DNA of 59,842 nucleotides, taken from the NCBI GenBank assembly GCA_021014945.1, contig MU266501.1, positions 1 to 59,842 on the forward strand. Reading direction: 5' to 3'. This document shows, piece after piece, positions 43,765 through 53,601 of the stretch. The DNA is from Leucogyrophana mollusca (taxonomy: Eukaryota; Basidiomycota; Agaricomycetes; Boletales). The notes beneath the pieces are model-generated. The model worked only from the letters and a program-made list of their open reading frames with translations. It was not told where the DNA came from and searched no databases. How positions within the stretch are numbered: the stretch's first letter is position 1; every line of letters begins with the position of its first letter. The position numbers and the translations under genes are program-made.

Positions 43765-43803
43765 TCAAGATTAATATGCTGTGGTCGTTGTTGAGAGGCA
43801 GTT

Positions 43804-43816
43804 GGGTTAGGGTTAG
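43804..43816. promoter_or_regulatory. Telomere-like TTAGGG motif (telo-box) upstream of the PHD gene
   Basis: GGGTTAGGGTTAG lies about 40 bases upstream of the PHD-gene ATG, in the 180-base gap to the CAPZ-alpha gene. On the sense strand it reads CTAACCCTAACCC. Such boxes near start sites can bind Myb/TRF-type factors; function here is inferred. Confidence 0.5.
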
Positions 43817-43944
43817 ACTGCCTGAATGACGACGAAAAAGAAGCGCCAGATAGAAGTACAATATAGACACCTTTCCAGGTTTACAATCCTCGTATAAGAT
43901 CAGTAATTCTACAAGCACCAGTCTCCGGCTCTTCGATCACATCC

Positions 43945-45202
43945 TTAGGCATTGCCAAACACCCCCTTGCTTGCGGCGAGCTCAGCACCGAGCCGGTATC
44001 CCAGAACCTGGAGGGGTTCCGCACACGTAAGAGTAGCTCACTAAGGAACGCCTCAGACACGCTTACCTTATCCCAGTCAAGCTTTTGGCGCGTCATAGGC
44101 AATGCGCGCCTGAGTCCCTTGAAGGTTTTCTCGCCCATCTCGTGGTACGCGTCGTTCAACGAGGTTTGGTATTTAGACTCTTCACTGTCGATCAGAGCAA
44201 ATATCTTGGACGCAGACGAGCCGGGGGAGGAGGTGACCACTGCTGCCGGCAGAGATAGCGACAAATTGTGGGAAGTAGCAAGCTGGACCTATGAAAAGGT
44301 CTCAGTCATCGCGTCAAAACATAAACAAAGGCAGCCCCTACATTTCCTTGCTCATAATAGTGCACATTCACGAAGACCTTGCCCTCTATCGTATGGTCGT
44401 CGAGATTCACGACATATTCTGACCGCCATCTGCCAGACCTGGTCGTAATGATTATCAGGCAGTGCGTGCTGACGACAGGGTGTACACAAACCAGAAATTC
44501 GAAGGGTTATATTTGTTGGCTACTATCTGGACCGTGAATCGACTGGATCCGGGAGTGGCGAATACCGTTGCTACACCATCGTGATAGTGTGAGCTCAGGT
44601 ATGACAAGGCTGAGGACTCCAAGGCTGCCCTAGAGTGAAGATTAAAGATGCAGCGTGCGCGAGGGGAATGAGACCTACCGGAGTGACTCCGTGTCCTCAT
44701 CGGGCTCTACGGACTGGGGATCAGATGCTTCCTGCGCAGTCGCAGCCTCAGGTGTGCTCATTGGAGGGAGGAGGACCGTTCTTACCAAACTCAAATGATC
44801 AAATCGGAATGATGTCTTTGACCTCGGATCCAAGAACCTTTCTTCCTCCTCGTCTTCGACTGTTATTCTGGCGGCTTCACTCACGATCGACTAATTGGGA
44901 AACGCGTGGGGATTCTAGTTAGCTGGAAAGATAGTTTTAGGGTGTACTTGCCTGATGCTGCGTGCCAGGGACGTCTACTGTGATGAACTGTGCAATGTTA
45001 TATTCGCGCAGAGCAGGGAGGACGCCCTCCTGCAACAGATCATCGTCGGAAATTATGGTGCGGACATCTGTGCGCGACTCAGGAATGAGTACGAGTGGGC
45101 GATCGGCGGGGTGTCCTGACCATTGAGGACATCGTTAATTTCCCCGGGGGGCGATTGAAGTAGGAAACTGGACGCTGCTTGGATGCGTTCTGTTGAATCC
45201 AT
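43945..45202 (-). CDS. CAP1: F-actin-capping protein subunit alpha
   Basis: Split gene from ATG 45202 (MDSTERIQAASSFLLQSPPG) to TAA 43945. Exons encode, in order, EINDVLNDVRTIISDDD, then a divergent acidic segment. Next are SSHYHDGVATVFATPGSSRF and the family signature NKYNPSNFW. VFVNVHYYEQGN follows, then FKGLRRALPMTRQKLDWDK. After an intron at about 44070 the last exon gives VLGYRLGAELAASKGVFGNA. This matches CapZ alpha throughout. Together with a beta subunit, encoded elsewhere, it caps barbed ends of actin filaments in patches and at hyphal tips. The gene is head-to-head with MRPL20, with 146 bases between start codons. Confidence 0.93.
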
Positions 45203-45348
45203 CGAGGTCTGCGTAGTCGGACGGATAATATAATATTAATATTGGTCAAGAGAAGGTTGGGTATGCGTGGGAATACATTCCCTGAAGTTGTCTGCCAGGA
45301 CCTTGGTTGCGGCCTTCGCTTTTTGTTAAAGTCCATCGACTGGCTGTG
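45203..45348. promoter_or_regulatory. Short bidirectional promoter, CAPZ-alpha/MRPL20
   Basis: Only 146 bases separate the start codons of the divergent capping-protein and mitoribosomal genes, so the promoters must overlap. An AT-rich run, GGATAATATAATATTAATATTGG (about 45222-45244), may be the core element. Confidence 0.5.
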
Positions 45349-45897
45349 ATGCTTAAACCACGATTATCGCTGAACCTAGCATTCCGCAGGAGTTATGCGA
45401 CCCGTAGGCCAGAAAAGCCTCCAGCGCGCTTTCCAGATCCTTTATTAAGCACCCCCGCAGCGACCGTAAAAACTCTTCGCGATGAGAATTTGACTTTCAT
45501 CCATCGTCCTCCTCCGACGGCACCCACGCCGCATTCCACCACCCTAGAGCCCGCATCACCGTTGCTCAGGCGTCCAACGCGAGCAAAGCGCGTCCCAATG
45601 CCGCCTTTGCTTCGGCCCTCTGCGTATAAGCCTGAACCTGCTCGCTTGTCTCAAGAGGACATGGCGCGGATACGGGAGCTCAGACTCTCAAACCCGTCGG
45701 CTTATAGTCGCACCAAATTGGCCAAGATGTTCAGGTGCACACCTAACTTTGTGTCCACAATTGCAGCACTTCCGCGACCACAGAGGAAGGTGTTCGCGAA
45801 GAAGATGGAGACGGAGCACGAGGCTGTGAGAGAGAAGTGGGGAGAGAAGAAGGCTACATTTGTAGCCATTCGACAGAAACGCCGCGAATTTTGGTAG
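45349..45897 (+). CDS. MRPL20: Mitochondrial large-subunit ribosomal protein L20 (mL58 family)
   Basis: Single exon of 182 residues. The ATG at 45349 gives MLKPRLSLNLAFRRSYATRR, a basic amphipathic mitochondrial presequence with a probable RRSYAT cleavage area; the open frame's upstream codons lack presequence character. The middle is proline-rich. The C-terminal domain is diagnostic: LSQEDMARIRELRLSNPSAY, then SRTKLAKMFRCTPNFVS and a basic tail ending KRREFW. This arrangement is that of fungal MRPL20. It should be imported and assembled into the mitochondrial 54S subunit. Confidence 0.85.
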   Translation: MLKPRLSLNLAFRRSYATRRPEKPPARFPDPLLSTPAATVKTLRDENLTFIHRPPPTAPTPHSTTLEPASPLLRRPTRAKRVPMPPLLRPSAYKPEPARLSQEDMARIRELRLSNPSAYSRTKLAKMFRCTPNFVSTIAALPRPQRKVFAKKMETEHEAVREKWGEKKATFVAIRQKRREFW

Positions 45898-46623
45898 TTC
45901 TGGCTTAGATGGCTGGGGTGGTGTGGGGAAACAGACAGTATATTACTAACGCGACGGTAAAGTTTCCCATTGCGCTGTGTAAACCATTATGCACAAGCTG
46001 ATCGTATCCGTCCGACAGTCTGCGAACTGCTTCTCCTCGCCCTCCGCTCTTTACATATGGAGAGTCATGTGCCTGTCTTCTGCTCTAGTTGCCCGCCCGT
46101 GGGGAAGAGTCATCACATATGATACACAGCGCAACGCCCTTGATTGATAACAAACGTCAGTCCGCCGCGGCGGTGTGAACCTCTTCCGTATCCTTCCGCC
46201 CTCGCTCTCGTACCAGGTGCGAGCCTCGTGAATTTTTGTCGGAGGGCCGCGTCCTAAATTAGAACCCGCGCGCTAAGAATGACTATCGTCGGCTCACCAG
46301 TATGTTCCATGTTACGCCGTCTCTTACGGTACACCACAAGTTCCTGGGCCAAATGAGTCGTTTTTTCCGTGCGCACAGGCAGCGAACATTAGCAGAATAT
46401 CGCACTCTGATCGCCCAATAACAATACATGGTCCCATACATAAATAATAGAGCCGCCCCAACGAAAAGGGTGCATTACCGAGTTAATTTCCCCAAGTGTC
46501 CTCGCCTGACTCGAAACTGTTCGGTTTCAGAGTTTATATAAATTCGAGGAAGGAAGCTGTAGGCCTTCCGCCTGACCCAGCCTTCAGTTTGATAGTTCCT
46601 ATTGCCTGAATTTTTTTGCATGA
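45898..46623. other. Intergenic region upstream of malic enzyme
   Basis: About 730 bases without a gene. It holds the MRPL20 terminator and the malic enzyme promoter. The TATA box is listed separately. Confidence 0.5.
46533..46542 (+). promoter_or_regulatory. TATA box of the malic enzyme gene
   Basis: TTTATATAAA lies about 85 bases before the ATG at 46624, a normal spacing for a fungal TATA-dependent promoter. Confidence 0.6.
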
Positions 46624-49008
46624 ATGGCGCTCTATCATGCGACCCGCTCCTCTATCCGCTTCTCCTCCTCCTATAAAGCCTCGCGATCTGTAGCCAGCTC
46701 TCGCACACGCCCCCTCGCTTTCCACACAATGTCCCCCGCCAGATTCCCCCCGCATTTCACGAACACAGACCATCGCCAGCGGTGTCTGGTCCAGCTTCGC
46801 TCAAAAAACATTCCGCTCGAGAAATATATCTACCTTAACGGCCTAAAAGGCCGAGATTCTAATTTATTCTATGATATCCTCCTAGAGAACATGCAGGTAA
46901 GCACTTTACACACTTGCTGATTGCTCTGCACGAATGCTGAGACATCCGGCTTGTCCCAGGAAATGGTCCCCATCCTGTACACGCCCACTGTACGTTTTCT
47001 TGATCGGCGGCCATGACATGCTAATCGACGCGTCCCGTCGCCAGGTCGGTGACGCTTGCGTGAATTACTCCCATATCTGGCGTCGTCCAGAAGGATTGTA
47101 CGTTTCTATTGAAGACAAGGGTCGCATACGCGAAGTCTTGTCGACCTGGCCAAACCTTCACGACAGCCGTATTGCTGTGGTCACAGACGGCAAGTCCCTC
47201 GTAATGGGCGTCCCAGAATAGTTGATCATGGCTTCTGCTTCCAGGTTCGCGTATTCTTGGCTTGGGTGATCTCGGAGCAAACGGTCTTCCTATTAGCATT
47301 GGCAAATTGTCAGTGAGGTTCTGTTCTGACGGAACGGAACCGGTAACTCAACGGATGGGCTGGTCACAGAGATTTGTACATTGCAGCAGCAGGAATCAAG
47401 CCTTCGTCGACTGTAAGACGGTTGTCGTATTTGAGTGAAATCATCGCTGACTTGAATTACACTTTCCAGGTGCCAATATGTCTTGATCTCGGGACAAACA
47501 CTCAAAGGTACCTTGATGACCCTCTTTACATCGGTGTCCGCCGTCCACGACCTGAGGCCGCAGAGGTACGATCATTAGATACCTCCTGTTCGGTCTCCTG
47601 ACCTGCACTTCAGATGGATGCCTTCATGAAAGAATTCATGGAAGCTATGCATGATGTATTCCCTCAGCTTCTTGTACAGTTCGAGGACTTCTCAACAGAC
47701 AACGCGTTTAAATATCTCGACGAGTTCCGACACAAATATCGCGTATTCAATGACGATGTGCGTCTCTCTGCGTTCTTAGTCATACACCCCCTCATACAAA
47801 ATGCACAGATCCAAGGCACTGGTTCCGTGATCCTCTCTGGATTGGTGAATGCTGCCCGCCTCTCCTCCGCTGCTTCGGGCCTCCCGCTGGCAGATCACAA
47901 GATTTTGTTCTTCGGTGCGGGATCTGCTGGGATCGGCGTGGCAAAGCAACTCTTGTCCTTTTTCACCACAAACGGCCTCAGCCCGGAAGAAGCAAGGTCC
48001 CGGATTTACGTGAGTTGGCGCCCCCTGACTCGCAGCGAGGTACTCAATATCTTGTAGACCGTTGACTCGAAGGGCCTGATCACGGCCGACCGCAAAGGTC
48101 TACAAGAGCACAAGAAATGTGAGCCACTGCATCACATGGCATTCCTTCAGTTCTTTGACACATTATCATACAGTCTTCGCTCGTACCGATCACAATGGTC
48201 CCCCCATGACCAACTTGGTCGATATCATCAACTACGTAAAACCGACCGCCCTCCTTGGACTGAGCACATTGCGAGTACGTGGTACCCCTTGATGTCGATT
48301 TCAGGAGGCCGCTTATCCTTGTGGCAGAACGCTTTCTCGGAGGACGTTGTCAAGGCCATGTGTGCCCTCAACAAACGGCCTATCATCTTCCCTCTCTCGA
48401 ACCCCGTGGTCCTCAGTGAGCTCGACTACCCCGACGCTATCCAATGGTAAGCCATAGTGCCCGGTGTCTACTGGTCCTCCATTGCCCATGCGCTGGCTAA
48501 ACCGTACTTGTAGGTCGGACGGCCGGGTGATATTCGCGTCGGGTAGTCCATACAAGCACGTGTCGCATGGCGGGGTGTCCTTCGAGCCCGGGCAGGGCAA
48601 CAACATGTACATCTTCCCTGGTATCGGTCTCGGCTCCATTCTCGCCAAGACGCGTCACGTCTCAGATGCGATGGTTGAGCAAGCCGCTTTCGCGCTGGCG
48701 TCTTCGATGAACGCAGAGGAAGAAGCTGCCCAGCTCGTCTACCCCCGCCTCTCGCGCATCAGGGAGATTAGTGCGCGCATCGCGCACGCCGTCATCCGCC
48801 AATCGCAAAAGGAGGTAAGTATCAGGTTCGTGTGGGGGTTGTACATGAACTAACAGCAGACACCTTTCTCGCTCCCTTTGTATGCCACCAGAAATTGGAC
48901 AACAATCCCTATCTCCGCACTCTCCCCGACGCTGACCTTCTCGGGCTCATCCAGGACAAGATGTGGCAGCCACCAGTCCTCCAAACGCACACGCTCGGGC
49001 GGCTGTGA
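46624..49008 (+). CDS. Malic enzyme (malate dehydrogenase, decarboxylating)
   Basis: Split gene from ATG 46624 to TGA 49006-49008. Exons give EMVPILYTPTVGDACVNYSH (malic signature), then GLYVSIEDKGRIREVLSTW and VVTDGSRILGLGDLGANGLP. FEDFSTDNAFKYLDEFR and FNDDIQGTGSVILSGL follow. The NAD(P) fold is LFFGAGSAGIGVAKQLL, and the C-terminal half keeps PLSNPVVLSELDYPDA. All are family hallmarks. The enzyme converts malate to pyruvate and CO2 with NAD(P)H. The basic, Ser/Arg-rich N-terminus (about 35 residues) suggests mitochondrial import. The intron at 47190-47244 has a GC donor (GGCAAGT), which is the only splice that restores VTDGSRIL. Confidence 0.93.
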
Positions 49009-49277
49009 GTGGTAAATATTCCCAGGGTGGAGTATGCGTTCCCTCATTCCCGTGTCGGAAACGGGATAGACGGAACGACGACGGGATGTTGCTTATAATA
49101 GTGCTGCTTGCTTTCAAATCTTTCCCTCGCTGCTCTGAGTTATCTATATCTACTTAGCTATCTTGATATTCCGCAATCATTGTATCCTGTACATATATTT
49201 GCTTCCTTGTCTTCTTGCACATGTGGATGCGAGTGCATGGATTCAGGCATCACCACGGTGTCACCAAAATAAACCAG

Positions 49278-51207
49278 TTATGCGTCCGTATTTTCGTCAA
49301 GTGTGATCGGAGAGAGATCTCCCTTGCCGGCCTTCCACTGTGCTATGGTGAAGCGATGATTGACGGGTTTGAGTGCAGGCAGGCAGGTCAGTCCGCCGCA
49401 TCCACCAGTCAACGGCATGGGCACCAGATAGAATACCTCCTTGACGCGCGAGTGCAGCAAAGCCATGCTGCACATGACGCAAGGTTCGTGCGTCGTGAAC
49501 AGTGTTTGTCCCGTGAGGAGATAGTGGGCGCCATTGCGTGGGACATCTGTTGGTATCTGTTCGTCTTCACTCGAAGAGGTGTCGCCGGTTAAAATTGGCA
49601 TCGGGGAATTGTCATTCGAAGCACTTTCGGAGGGCTGCAATGCGCGGTAGTCTGCAACCTGGCGGATGACGTTTAAGACAGCATGCCGGAGAGGATGTCG
49701 AGTCGATATTCGAGAATCATTTGCGACGAATGGTTGGGAGAGCGATCCCGGATCTTCATAAGGCTGTGGTACACGGGCAACTATCGGCAACTACAGGGGC
49801 GGTCATTTAGCTTTCAAAGGGAAGCAGTAGAAGCTTTGGTACGAACATCATCTCCTTTCGAGGTCGATTTCGCACTCTCCTGGACGAGTTTCATCGCACT
49901 GTGAGCCCAGCGAACCTTTCCCTTGGTCCAATTCTCGGGTTCCCACTTCCGCCGTGGGGCGTATACAGTCGGCCAGAACGTGTTTTTGAGCTCGAGGGAG
50001 GTTAATGTAAGCGCTGGTGTACACGGGACCGAGATTTGGTACGGAGCAGATAGCCCAACCACGTCAGGGAGTGGGGGCGGAGTCGGAGACGTGCCAATGA
50101 GAAGGGTGGCGAAGTTGCCTTGCCTTCGTATGCGCTTTAGGTGCACTAATGATGCACTGTCCAGGCCTGATTGTTTCAGCCACCTGCAAGAACGATGGTG
50201 AGTATTCGGCATCTAGAAGATCATCCAGGAGATTTCACTTTAGCATTGTGGCAATGTACTTCGGATCCGGTATGTCAACCACCCATGCCTGCACTGACAT
50301 TGACATCAAAGAGGGTAAGACCAGTGCCTGGCAAGTTTCTGAGGACATACGCACTAGTCCGCACAGCATCGATCTCTTCCTCCTCCTCGTCGAGGGAGAG
50401 CTTCACCCTCGTAAATGGGAGGTCTTCTTCAGCGACAATGTCGTCCGGGTTGCCAAGATTCCACACATCCAGATCCGCATTATCTTCTGTGACATTCCTC
50501 CTGTCGTCTTCTGTGCCAACTTTGTCGTCGTCGATCACGGATAAGCCACCCCAGCTTTGATCGATTTCCTCGTCAATCATGAGGTCGTCGTTAGCGAGTG
50601 ATCCAGCTGGTTCGAACCACAATTTGTGCCCGTAAAATATGCACAGTTCCTCGTCCTGATCGACCAATCGCGTCGTCGTATACCTGATGCGGTCCTCTCT
50701 GGAGTCAGTAGTGTAGGATACGTTCGGACTGCTCGAGTGGTTAAATAGCGATCCTTTTCCGGCGTTCGGTGTCTCGTCAACGCCAAGTGATGCAAAGCTT
50801 AGATGGAGACACTATACCGAGGCCAAGAGCAAGTGCCATTCGACCATCTCGCCAGCTAAATGTGTAATGGTCGAGAAGGGTGTGTCTACCGTGCTCCTCG
50901 TACTCTTGTTTCGTGAACAGCAGAACGGGGCTAAATTCAATGACGGTGTGTGCTGGTATGGACTGCGAGGCTGGTTGTGTAGGTCTGAACGTAGCTAACG
51001 AAGAGAGAACTATCAGAAAAACCTACCGTATACCCCACGTCCTTTTCCTTCCGTAGCTTTGATATAACATCCCGATGGATTCAGCACCCAACTTTCGGGA
51101 GGCAACATGATATTGGTCGGAACGGAACAGAGCCACGTTGTCGATTGATCCGTGGGACGCCCGGACGGTGGCACTAGGTACTGCTTGGTGACACGTTTCC
51201 GATGCAT
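49278..51207 (-). CDS. TAD3: SET-domain protein fused to tRNA adenosine deaminase subunit Tad3
   Basis: The frame runs from ATG 51207 (MHRKRVTKQYLVPPSG) through several introns to the stop at 49278. Roughly residues 45-155 are a SET domain: GCYIKATEGKGRGVY, SPVLLFTKQEYEEHGRHT, LDHYTFSW, FNHSSSPNVSY and ELCIFYGHKLWF. The same exon continues without a stop through an acidic linker of about 70 residues. It then splices into Tad3-like sequence: VVDIPDPKYIATMLKW and LVHLKRIRRQGNFATLL. The deaminase domain follows, with HPLRHAVLNVI and TTHEPCVMCSMALLHSR. Valine replaces the catalytic glutamate in HAV, as expected for the non-catalytic Tad3/ADAT3 partner of Tad2, which makes inosine at wobble position 34. 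The only in-frame Met after the SET domain is MIDEEIDQS, so two separate genes remain possible. Confidence 0.75.
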
Positions 51208-51299
51208 AACTTGAACGTGGACCGCGAGCGGACGGAATTTGGGCTGCGATATCCTATGCAAGAAGATTGATACCCTCTCCTCCCATAACCAGCTCAGAA
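51208..51299. promoter_or_regulatory. 92-base bidirectional promoter, SET-Tad3/ALG7
   Basis: The start codons of the divergent SET-Tad3 and ALG7 genes are only 92 bases apart. No TATA box was seen. The leaders must be short or overlap. Confidence 0.5.
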
Positions 51300-53114
51300 A
51301 TGGCACCAGCACCTTCCCCAAGACCGCTACCGTCGATTTTGCTCGTTTCTTTGATACCCGTAGCTTCGTGGTTCGTTATTCGACCGTTGCTGGATCCTTC
51401 GCCCCCTCTTCCGGCACTCTATGCTTCCCTAGGGTTCTCAATCTTTGCATTCCTCGCTGCGCTGTTTCTTGTGCCTGCGCTTGGACCCACGTTCATCAGG
51501 GCGAATCTCAAAGGCAGAGACTTGCTCAAAGTCTATTCAGATCCAATGTGCGCTTTCATTTTGTCTCGAAACAGCATCAGCTCATCAGCGAGATATCTAC
51601 TACTCCGGAAGACCAGAGAGTCAGGGTCTGGTCTGCGCGTCGATATATATCCTGCTCCTAATCCTCTTTATCCCCTTTCCCTTCTCTACGACCGTCGCGA
51701 GTCTCGCTAGCTCGGGCGGAAATTCTGACCGAGGTCTGACAGACGCGGCCTCGGCTTCTCTCCACCATGAGGTACGTGTGTTCAGAGCCATTGTTAGTCC
51801 TTCGAGTGACAGGTACGGAAGCTCTCGGTGTACCTATCGTCTCTGCTCTCCCTCTTGATGGCTACGATGCTGGGATTCCTGGACGACGTGTTTGACATTC
51901 GGTGGCGGCACAAAGTACCCATACCACTTATTGCATCGATTCCACTCCTCATGGTGTACTACGCGGAGGGAGGCAACACACACGTTGTCATTCCTCTTCC
52001 CCTGAGGCGGATATTTGGTGTCTTAGTAAATCTAGGTTCGTGATCACTGTCAGTACTTGGGCAAGGCAAATTTATGCTCTTACAGGGCCCCTTTACTATG
52101 TCTACATGTCCCTGCTTTCCACCTTTGCAACTAACAGCATCAATATACTCGCTGGCATCAATGGATCTGAAGTCAGCCAGGCCCTCATAATTGCGCTATC
52201 CGTCATCCTCAATGACCTGCTATACCTCCCCTGGCCGGTGGGCTTCCGCATTCCGCTTCATCTTCTCGGTAACCAGGCGGAAGTTGAGGTTGGTGGTACA
52301 TGGCACGCGGGAATGGCATATGGGAGCAGCGAGCTCGTCGGGCGACATCTATTCAGTCTATATTTCATGCTCCCCCTCGTAGGCGTATGCCTGGGATTCA
52401 TGTACCATAACTGGTCCGTTCCTTCTGCTGTGAAAATGATCTGTTTCTATCACTAACGTGGTCCTTTTTTCATTATGGTGGAAAATGAAGGTATCCTGCA
52501 CGTGCGTTCCCTGGCGACACCCTCTGTTATGTCACGGGAATGGCTTTCTCTGTTGTTGGAATCCAGGCGCACTTTTCGAAGACGCTCCTTCTCTTCTTCC
52601 TGCCCCAGATATTCAACTTTATACTGTCTTGTCCACAACTCTTTGGTGTTGTCCCTTGTCCTCGGCATCGAGTACCAAGGTTCGTTCCAAGACTGATGTA
52701 CCACAGCCACCACTGTCCAAGTTGTTTATAATGTCTTTCTGTAGGTTCGACCCTGAGACGAACTTGCTCAGCCCTTCAAAGACGTTATTCCTCAAACCTC
52801 CATCAAGACTGGCGTCCTTTGTCTTGCACACGCTCGCCACACTGCGTCTCACCGAACTCACAGTCCACCCGACGACAGGAAACATCCTCGAGGCAACCAA
52901 TCTCACTATTTTGAACTTCTTCCTCCTCAGGTTGGGGCCTATGAACGAGAAGCGACTGGTGCAAGTCCTCATCTGCACTCAGGTACGCGCCAACCTTTGA
53001 TTCGACATAGCCACAGGTCATTAACAGGGCTGGTCTTAGGTCGCTGGAAGTATTTTAGCGTTCACTGTACGCTACGGCCTCGCAGGCCTAGTTTACGATG
53101 GAGACAGGCGATAA
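51300..53114 (+). CDS. ALG7: UDP-GlcNAc:dolichyl-phosphate GlcNAc-1-phosphotransferase
   Basis: Split gene from ATG 51300 ([20 protein letters not shown]) to TAA 53112-53114. It encodes a polytopic membrane protein of about ten hydrophobic segments. The family motifs are [15 protein letters not shown] (acidic metal site and the basic loop), [16 protein letters not shown], and [17 protein letters not shown] spanning an intron near 52470. C-terminal strands read [20 protein letters not shown]. The enzyme starts N-glycan assembly on the cytosolic face of the ER by making dolichyl-PP-GlcNAc; it is the tunicamycin target. The length fits yeast Alg7 (about 450 residues). At least six short introns interrupt it. 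Confidence 0.95.
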
Positions 53115-53601
53115 TGATAATCAAGTCCTTGTGTCGGTACCTCCGAAATGCTTGGCTATTCTCCTAAAACGTCGGGTTGCACTACTGCCTCGATACCATG
53201 CTGCGATACTAACGCATAGCTCGCTCGCTACCGCTAAAAGTCCGTATAACGCCGAGCAAGGATACCATACATAGTAGAGTGCGCAAGGTAATGAAACTCG
53301 TGTTCGAGGAGATAGAGCGTAAACCCGAGTTCTTCGCGCCTTCGTGGTCGCCTTTGTCTCTCTCTTGACCATAGTAGACGTTGATTTGTCGGTTATGTAT
53401 CATCGGAGGGGAGAGCCGGTGGTCGTAGCGGATTTTGAGCCGCAGCGGAAACAGGTGCGATTGGTGGAATCACATGCATGTCCGCACGCGACCAGGCAAT
53501 GGAATGGAGTCAGGCTTGGTATGAAACGCAATATACTATTTGTCTTTTAACTGCGAACCTCCACCATCCCACTGACATTTCCCCTTGCCCTATTCTCTAT
53601 C
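53115..53601. other. Intergenic region upstream of isocitrate lyase
   Basis: About 490 bases without a supported gene; short open frames on both strands overlap and lack motifs. The 60 bases before the ICL start are pyrimidine-rich (CCACCATCCCACTGACATTT and onward), typical of a strongly expressed fungal promoter. Confidence 0.45.

Noticed and set aside
53121..53550. Short open frames on both strands between ALG7 and ICL1
   Set aside because: They are under 85 codons, overlap each other, and have no motifs. The region is better read as the ICL1 promoter.
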